From contig NC_088708.1 in the NCBI RefSeq assembly GCF_963576615.1, positions 9,362,001 through 9,426,000 of the forward strand: a stretch of 64,000 bases of DNA, written 5' to 3'. Under the pieces are notes generated by a model. It worked only from the letters and a program-made list of their open reading frames with translations. It was not told the origin of the DNA and searched no databases. This document shows positions 61,701 to 64,000 of the stretch, in pieces. Position 1 is the stretch's first letter. Each line of letters begins with the position of its first letter. The translations under genes and the position numbers were made by a program. This stretch comes from Watersipora subatra (taxonomy: Eukaryota; Bryozoa; Gymnolaemata; Cheilostomatida; Watersiporidae).

Positions 61701-63236
61701 AAGTAAATAACACACAAAAACCTTAATCCGCAAGCTTTATGCTTTAAAACCGGATATAACAAACTAATCAGTGATGCGTATTTTAACTACGCTGATGTAG
61801 ACACATTCATATAAAAAGAGTCAGTGATGTTGAGTGGGTCCATGATTGCAGGTGAGGTGAGGTTGCATGATTTAACAGTAGCATAAGTTTAACTAGTCAG
61901 TTATTCCGGTTGGTAGTTTCAGAGCGAATTGCATTAATACCATCAGGTTATTCATTTATCTTTCGCACTTTCGGATGTACTGAATCATGTACTAATTCAC
62001 ACAAAATGCTTGCGAAGCTCTGTTCAAATTCGCTGACATCCCTATGCCACTATATCCAGGTTACGTACATGTATATAGCATTCTACTTTAGCTTGTAATA
62101 TTTGCTTGCCTCTCTTTCTGACGCATCACTTATATTATGGAAATATGTACAATGTATATGTATTATGGTGATGTTACGTATATGGAGAGAGATATATTAT
62201 CATACTATATTCGGCTGAATATATAGTCGGGTGTTGGTCTGTTTTTCTCTTGGTCCCATGGTAACGGGTGGTACTTCAAATGTACCAGCCAACTATTTTA
62301 CACCAACTTCTTTTTGATTTTTTGATGTTTAAATGATATTGTTACATCAATGTTATTAATGTTAAAATGATATTGTTACATCAATGTTATTAATGTTAAA
62401 TGATATTGTTACATCAATTTTATTAATGTTAAAATGATATTGTTACATGAATTTTATTAATGTTAAAATGATATTGTTACATCAATGTTATTAATGTTAA
62501 ATGATATTGTTACATCAATTTTATTAATGTTAAATGATATTGTTACGTCAATGTTATTAGTGTTAAATGATATTATTACATCAATGTTAAAATGATATTG
62601 TTACATCAGTGTTACAACATTGAACATGTCCTATGTTCAGTGTTGACATTATATTGTTACAACAATGTTATTATTGTTGAAATGATATTGTTACATCAAT
62701 GTTATTAATGTTAAAATGATATTGTTACATCAATCTTATTAATGTTAAAAAACTGCCTTATGCATAATGTTTGTTATCTGAACTCTGAGTCAAGTTAGCT
62801 CATTCAACTGCCCATAAATTGAGTGGCACATGAGGGGTTCTCTCTATCATTATTGAATGGCCTGGGAGACCAATCACATTGCATCTTGCAGCCCAAATGC
62901 GCGTTAGCTAAAATACTTGGAGTCTACAGAATCGGTCTGAAGAACTTTGAGACGAATGCAGTCTTCAAGCAGGATGTTCTTGTTATCGAGAACCTTTTCT
63001 ATCGTCATCGTATGGGCAAGGTGGGTGGTATGTTACATTAGATCAAGCAAAGTTTTAACGTGCAGTATTGATTTTGTTCAACACTTTGTTGCACGGTGTA
63101 ATAGCTAGCTTACATATATGCTCATTTTTGTCGTTTCATTTTTAGGTGTTTGATCTCAAAGGTTCAGATAGGAATCGTCTTGCAAAGAAGGAGGCAATTA
63201 CGGATCCAGTACTGTTGGATGAGAACTTCATGAAAT
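25738..63236 (+). CDS. PIKFYVE: PIKfyve, FYVE-finger phosphoinositide 5-kinase (3' end beyond window)
   Basis: PIKfyve phosphorylates PI3P to PI(3,5)P2 on endosomes, with partners Vac14 and Fig4. I trace 43 GT-AG exons whose lengths sum to 5,962 nt in one frame, about 1,987 codons. Exon starts-ends: 25738-25846, 26364-26438, 26687-26859, 27580-27769, 29204-29378, 29705-29825, 33806-34190, 34995-35153, 36396-36437, 37746-37814, 37944-38100; later exons are listed in the domain entries. Order: FYVE (about 125-200), DEP (about 285-370), TCP1/chaperonin-like domain (about 555-870), conserved cysteine-rich region (about 1025-1340), long Ser-rich linker, and PIPK kinase from about 1811. The human protein has 2,098 residues, so about 110-120 are missing at the right edge. 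Exon 43 ends in phase 1 with a good donor, so the gene continues. Confidence 0.95.
27580..29378 (+). CDS. PIKFYVE: PIKfyve exons 4-5: FYVE finger
   Basis: Exon 4 (27580-27769) and exon 5 (29204-29378) encode the PI3P-binding zinc finger that places the kinase on endosomes. The signature is complete: WMPD, CKECYDCGNKF, the basic RRHHCR patch that contacts PI3P, CGQIFCSSCC, and in exon 5 LRACTYC. All eight zinc-ligand cysteine/histidine positions are present. The preceding exon 3 (26687-26859) carries the conserved lead-in LPNVLGRLSSILEK. Confidence 0.95.
30112..32324 (-). CDS. Secreted two-EGF-domain protein nested in PIKfyve intron 6
   Basis: I do not recognise the family. Four minus-strand exons, 31643-32324, 31243-31411, 30993-31109 and 30112-30322, join in phases 1, 2, 2 to a 392-residue frame. 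ATG 32324 opens a signal peptide (KLLALAVHLILHLQC). Residues about 30-215 form a cysteine-containing domain with no motif I know. EGF 1 spans exons A-C (QCKQAATNPCQG, YTCNC, MC). EGF 2 is calcium-binding type: DYDEC, CQNTIGGHLCVC, then across the last junction RWGYKLNSTSDEC. The tail is helical and polar, ending LFNKN. Conserved cysteine spacing across two introns is strong evidence for a real gene. PIKfyve reads the opposite strand through it. The last intron has both splice sites in tandem arrays. Confidence 0.8.
30321..30515. repeat. 39-bp tandem array carrying copies of a 3' splice site
   Basis: Five units start at 30321, 30360, 30399, 30438 and 30477. Read on the minus strand each contains GGGCTCATACAG followed by GTGGGG or a close variant, the acceptor of the nested EGF gene's last exon. 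As 39 is a multiple of three and no unit has a stop in that frame, each upstream acceptor would add 13 residues (RWGFAACNALGSY) in frame. Confidence 0.88.
30661..31005. repeat. 57-bp tandem array carrying copies of a 5' splice site
   Basis: Six units spaced 57 bp (one shortened by 2 bp) each contain, on the minus strand, CACCTGTGTGTCTGCAG followed by GTAAGT (GTATGT in one). The unit nearest 31005 is the real exon end and donor of the nested EGF gene. The others repeat the last exon bases plus the donor. Reading through the first donor gives TGC AGG TAA, so a downstream donor would bring in a stop. Confidence 0.88.
33806..34190 (+). CDS. PIKFYVE: PIKfyve exon 7: DEP domain
   Basis: A single exon of 385 nt holds the DEP domain, a small fold used in membrane or protein association. 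Recognisable parts: KRYRLRTHHDCFHGVEL, KNWLIDHDKAQGKAQAHIIG, QALLDAKYVRC, and the ending SNYSLYQFRPL. The following intron-separated exons 8-11 encode a poorly conserved linker. The acceptor TTTTGTAG at 33805 and phase-1 donor GTAAGT at 34191 are strong. Confidence 0.93.
34676..34815. repeat. PIKFYVE: 45-bp tandem repeat x 3 (PIKfyve intron 7)
   Basis: Three copies of a 45-bp unit with cores GATATGATTCACTTATGAGC and CTTGCCTAGCTCAAATGG. It is open in several frames only because 45 is a multiple of three. Confidence 0.9.
35353..36241. mobile_element. TTAA-type inverted-repeat transposon, copy 2 (889 bp)
   Basis: The left end AGGTTGACGTGCAACAAAAT follows TTAA at 35349-35352. The right end is the mirror image with mutated last bases (CAAGTCAATTT, then CTAA). 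It shares the long terminal repeats and the internal blocks (ACCGAAG, AACAGGCTCGTCATGATTAT) of 10848-12014 but has a single internal unit. Frames homologous to its left arm occur in both copies; they are repeat sequence, not a gene. It lies in PIKfyve intron 8. Confidence 0.82.
36634..37022. repeat. 15-bp tandem array (GGCATGCAGTGCGTA)n
   Basis: About 25 copies of a 15-bp unit lie in PIKfyve intron 9. It contains GCATGC palindromes. Both strands stay open (RRHAV / MQCVG / CMPTH peptides) only because the unit is five codons long. Confidence 0.93.
37340..37425 (-). repeat. tRNA-like stretch, probable SINE head
   Basis: Read on the minus strand, GTAGTGCAGTGGTAGCACAC resembles a tRNA A box region and AATCTGAACATCCGAGCTCC a B box region, with about tRNA spacing. 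Only the promoter-like parts are tRNA-like; I cannot fold a proper acceptor stem. It is likely a tRNA-derived SINE rather than a functional tRNA. Confidence 0.35.
37546..37636. repeat. PIKFYVE: 30-bp tandem repeat x 3 (PIKfyve intron 9)
   Basis: Three perfect or near-perfect copies of a unit with cores GGTCATGGTCTTAATAGACA and ATTCGACA end about 110 bases before exon 10. Confidence 0.92.
38152..38641. mobile_element. TA-flanked CG-rich MITE, 490 bp
   Basis: The left end AAGCCTGGTTTCTATATGAC and right end GTCATATGGAAACCAGGCTT are inverted repeats extending about 26 bp, flanked by TA on both sides (38150-38151, 38642-38643). The interior is strikingly rich in CG-containing palindromes (CGATCGCGCGATGCGCG, GCCGCGCAC) compared with the AT-rich intron. 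A two-base TA duplication fits Tc1/mariner-like or ISL2EU-like elements. There is no coding sequence. It begins about 50 bases after PIKfyve exon 11. Confidence 0.78.
38915..44504 (+). CDS. PIKFYVE: PIKfyve exons 12-17: TCP1/chaperonin-like domain
   Basis: Exons 38915-39095, 39230-39409, 40970-41110, 43787-43913, 44076-44170 and 44354-44504 encode the chaperonin-related domain that binds Vac14/Fig4 in this family. Landmarks: SYVHIKK closing exon 12, YGVICTKSAIHKKM in exon 13, DVLLVEGTVSRVAQ and GITVVINVKS in exon 14, RPQLGTCYRF in exon 15, FSGCPANLGCTVVLRG in exon 16 and ACYHAKLELSLL in exon 17. All junctions keep phase. Intron 14 carries a 13-bp array of nearly 1 kb. Confidence 0.93.
39675..39960. 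repeat. Degenerate AT-rich array (TATGTACCTAGTAATATATATGA)n
   Basis: Roughly ten diverged copies of a 25-30-bp unit with the core ATGTACCTAGTAATATAT occupy part of PIKfyve intron 13. Tyr/Ile-rich peptides on the minus strand are repeat artefacts. Confidence 0.75.
40075..40640. repeat. Two direct copies of the CTAGCTGTRCCACCCGGCG repeat
   Basis: Copies start at 40075 and 40495. Each begins CTAGCTGT-CC-CCGGCGTTGCCCG, continues through AGAGTATTTGGACAGAAAAT, and ends at a CATGAGAAAA block. The same module appears inverted at 18225-18340. Between the copies, near 40362-40433, lies a tRNA-like segment (GTCTAGTGGGCTAGGTG ... GAGATCGAATCC) that could be a SINE promoter. Confidence 0.6.
41478..41775. 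repeat. Interspersed repeat, copy 2 (PIKfyve intron 14)
   Basis: Homologous in block order to 10258-10545, beginning GTAGACGCTCCTACAACGT. This copy adds a perfect hairpin, CCAAACTCACCCC ... TTTGG ... GAGGTGAGTTTGG, near 41587-41619. Confidence 0.6.
42390..43370. repeat. 13-bp tandem array, nearly 1 kb (TACTTCATCGCTA)n
   Basis: About 75 copies of a 13-bp unit vary at a few positions (CATCGC / CATCAC / CATCGT, CTCC / TTCA). As 13 is not a multiple of three, three units give a 39-bp, 13-residue period and leave a 348-codon frame (SSLYFITILHRYT-like). Composition, intron location (PIKfyve intron 14) and a period shared by all frames mark it as noncoding. Confidence 0.95.
45050..47195 (+). CDS. 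PIKFYVE: PIKfyve exons 18-21: linker after the chaperonin-like domain
   Basis: Exons 45050-45142, 45289-45456, 46833-46996 and 47082-47195. Exon 19 holds the only clearly conserved block, QVTLDYSPFIKVVPPY, equivalent to the vertebrate segment ending ISPVITFREPF, followed by GVPLPTFISPLL. Exons 18, 20 and 21 are polar and divergent; they are accepted because they keep phase 1-1-1-0-0 and bear normal splice sites. Intron 19 contains a 40-bp minisatellite of about 1 kb that begins almost at the donor. Confidence 0.8.
45460..46530. repeat. 40-bp minisatellite, about 26 copies (PIKfyve intron 19)
   Basis: Units carry the cores CTAGTGGTAGGTCTGTGGGA and GATTGCTACCACAAGCGCGA. The early copies, right after the exon 19 donor, are diverged and the middle copies are nearly identical, alternating TACCACAAG with TAGCCCCAAG. 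That two-type alternation suggests a higher-order unit of about 80 bp. Confidence 0.93.
47901..50792 (+). CDS. PIKFYVE: PIKfyve exons 22-28: conserved cysteine-rich region and helical stretch
   Basis: Exons 47901-47995, 48080-48151, 48272-48449, 48941-49116, 49308-49418, 49574-49685 and 50596-50792. Family landmarks are HQRISVLFSS, MKFYGKNDLTFGQFLE, CP-spaced cysteines leading to HIRKFVHGTGS, TTWSWCRKC, WHLSFARYLQLRL, and CVHSISRDYFQYFR. These match the conserved region between the chaperonin-like and kinase domains of Fab1/PIKfyve proteins. Exons 27-28 (ETLYKLESC, EEKSWFTEKVYHIQTKLLEE) are the coiled-coil-like helices that follow. Confidence 0.92.
49810..50180. repeat. 54-bp AT-rich array (PIKfyve intron 27)
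   Basis: About seven copies of a 54-bp unit are built from smaller related motifs (ATATGATAACATTACTAAAT, ATATGACTACAT). The open frame on the plus strand (YDNISKYDNITKYGN) reflects the 18-codon period. Confidence 0.92.
52382..54941 (+). CDS. PIKFYVE: PIKfyve exons 29-34: Ser-rich linker ending in the SSIIAYAL motif
   Basis: Exons 52382-52494, 52590-52706, 52914-53066, 53634-54146, 54235-54286 and 54846-54941. Exon 32 (513 nt) is the largest in the gene and encodes a Ser/Ala/Thr-rich, probably disordered segment with SSSLPVLKSP and KKGKTSKKARSFK. Exon 33-34 contains the family block from NPF through VNGSAIIYDEEPSSIIAYAL, matching the human EKEPSSIIAFAL region. Phases 1-1-1-1-2-2 are consistent throughout. 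Confidence 0.85.
54942..57123. other. PIKFYVE: PIKfyve intron 34, featureless
   Basis: This 2.2-kb intron has no tandem array, inverted-repeat element or retrotransposon piece that I can recognise, unlike most large introns of this gene. It is T-rich and its short open frames look random. Confidence 0.5.
57124..59539 (+). CDS. PIKFYVE: PIKfyve exons 35-38: linker before the kinase
   Basis: Exons 57124-57180, 57527-57567, 58695-58892 and 59459-59539. Exons 35 and 36 are very short and divergent but carry good splice sites and keep the frame. Exon 37 is Ser-rich (SSIASSLKSFRSSG). Exon 38 ends in NQHFEMQF across the junction with exon 39, equivalent to the human HVELQFSDAN entry to the kinase. 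The exon 37 acceptor abuts a 31-bp minisatellite. Confidence 0.78.
58010..58692. repeat. PIKFYVE: 31-bp minisatellite running into the exon 37 acceptor
   Basis: About 21 copies of a 31-bp unit with cores GGGTATAGCCTACTCTCTGT and ACAACATAATT. The final partial copy reads GGGTATAGCCTACTTTCTGCAG, so the polypyrimidine tract and AG acceptor of PIKfyve exon 37 (58695) are the last repeat unit with TGTAC changed to TGCAG. Confidence 0.92.
59595..60861. mobile_element. Possible inverted-repeat element interrupted by a LINE
   Basis: The left part CATATGTCGTTAATTCGTTCC and the right end ACTCGGGGTGCACTGTA resemble the two ends of a widespread short DNA transposon. GTAAAACAGTGATGCCATAA and AAGGTGAAAATGACAG are the inner counterparts. 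A LINE fragment lies between them. I cannot align the ends confidently. Confidence 0.3.
59700..60240 (+). pseudogene. 3' fragment of a LINE with AAAC tail (PIKfyve intron 38)
   Basis: About 59745-60034 reads open to a stop with the usual C-terminal end of non-LTR polyproteins: KLYKYKVLIKAHN, FKSKAGQCC, LLWNLLPVTLRK and SFKNELKRYLRQ. A 3' UTR follows (a T-run near 60140) and then a tail of AAAC repeats ending near 60240. All upstream domains are missing, a typical 5'-truncated insertion. It differs from the copy at 22960-24360 and looks CR1/L2-like. Confidence 0.75.
60914..63236 (+). CDS. PIKFYVE: PIKfyve exons 39-43: PIP kinase domain (incomplete)
   Basis: Exons 60914-61028, 61182-61261, 61514-61629, 62892-63020 and 63146-63236. 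The kinase reads KMSLFYCKVYFAAKFKQL, then FIRSLS, the glycine-rich GGKSG ATP loop, FLIKQM with the ATP-binding lysine, EIQSFVEFGPHYFDY, ALAKILGVYRIG, and VFDLKGSDRNR with VLLDENF. The catalytic DYSLL and activation-loop segments should follow past the window. Exon 40 was started at 61182 rather than the downstream AG at 61202 because only this keeps the conserved FIRSLS block. Confidence 0.94.
62320..62750. repeat. 34-35-bp array (PIKfyve intron 41)
   Basis: About eleven copies of a unit combining ATGATATTGTTACATCA and ATGTTATTAATGTTAAA, with one-base length differences. It ends about 140 bases before exon 42. Confidence 0.9.
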
Positions 63237-63344
63237 GTATGTGTTTTTACGTCTACCATTTTAGGCTTTTGCCTTGCAAATAAGCGATGAAGTTTTTATT
63301 TTTTGTTACAACTTTATACCCATGATTTAATATACCAAAACTTT

Positions 63345-63955
63345 TACATATTCACCTTTATATACACTCACCTTTATATACTCTCACCTTTATATACACT
63401 CACCTTTATATACTCTCACCTTTATATACACTCACCTTTACATACTCTCACCTTTATATACACTCACCTTTATATACTCTCACCTTTATATACACTCACC
63501 TTTATACACACTCACCTTTATATACACTCACCTTTATATACACTCACCTTTATATATTCTCACCTTTATATACTCTCACCTTTATACACACTCACCTTTA
63601 TATACTCTCACCTTTATATACACTCACCTTTATACACACTCACCTTTATATACTCTCACCTTTATATACTCTCACCTTTATATACTCTCACCTTTATATA
63701 TTCTCACCTTTATATACTCTCACCTTTATACACACTCACCTTTATATACTCTCACCTTTATATACACTCACCTTTATATACTCTCACCTTTATATAGACA
63801 CTCACCTTTATATACACTCACTTTTATATACTCTCACCTTTATATACACACTCACCTTTATATACTCTCACCTTTATATACTCTCACCTTTATATACTCT
63901 CACCTTTATATGCTCTCACCTTTATATACTCTCACCTTTATATACACATGCCTTA
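63345..63955. repeat. 16-bp array (CTCACCTTTATATACW)n
   Basis: About 37 copies of a 16-bp unit alternate ACAC and ACTC joints in PIKfyve intron 43. A 164-codon frame of YILSPLYTLTFIYSH type arises from the 16-codon period and is not a gene. Confidence 0.95.
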
Positions 63956-63972
63956 ACCCAGCCAACTCTCAT

Positions 63973-64000
63973 ATACAGTCATACCTCAACTTACGAGCTT
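63973..64000. repeat. Edge of an interspersed repeat at the window end
   Basis: ACAGTCATACCTCAACTTAC at the edge resembles the reverse complement of the end at about 60840-60861. It is probably the start of another short DNA element; too little is visible to say more. Confidence 0.3.

Noticed and set aside
63303..63797. Open frame of 164 codons at the right end
   Set aside because: It lies entirely in a 16-bp array, with a 16-residue period and no domain.

Overview
This is animal nuclear DNA: AT-rich, with spliced genes whose exons are short and whose introns follow GT-AG. The introns are full of minisatellites, small inverted-repeat transposons and non-LTR retrotransposon pieces. Gene content and repeat style suggest a marine invertebrate, possibly a lophotrochozoan. 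Nothing read here fixes the species.

Layout. (1) 1-4404 holds no gene I recognise; it is the downstream side of a minus-strand gene and carries a 35-bp minisatellite split by a hAT-type element. (2) 4405-6579, minus strand: the first four coding exons of mitochondrial glutamate dehydrogenase, whose C-terminal half lies outside the window or was not found. (3) 6580-6898: a 319-bp gap between two divergent start codons, probably a shared promoter. (4) 6899-21455, plus strand: a BMP type I receptor (ALK3/6 class) in 11 exons, with signal peptide, cysteine-rich ectodomain, transmembrane helix, GS box and most of the kinase. The usual last kinase segment is missing and an unrelated 41-residue tail exon takes its place. 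(5) 21456-25737: intergenic, with a decayed minus-strand LINE at 22960-24360. (6) 25738 to the window end, plus strand: 43 exons of PIKfyve, the FYVE-finger phosphoinositide 5-kinase that makes PI(3,5)P2. They join in one open frame of about 1,987 codons, and the last 110-120 residues lie beyond the window. (7) 30112-32324, minus strand, inside PIKfyve intron 6: a nested four-exon gene for a secreted protein of about 392 residues with two EGF-like domains.

The most unusual structure is in the nested gene. Both splice sites of its last intron sit inside tandem arrays: six copies of a 57-bp unit carry the donor and five copies of a 39-bp unit carry the acceptor. The acceptor array stays open in frame.

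Mobile DNA includes two hAT-type elements with perfect 8-bp target duplications, each inserted in a minisatellite, one keeping a BED-finger remnant. There are also a pair of TTAA-flanked elements, a TA-flanked CG-rich MITE, a 1.6-kb inverted-repeat element, a 340-bp near-perfect hairpin and two LINE fragments. All exon boundaries were set by eye from splice sites, frame continuity and remembered family motifs; no alignment was run.
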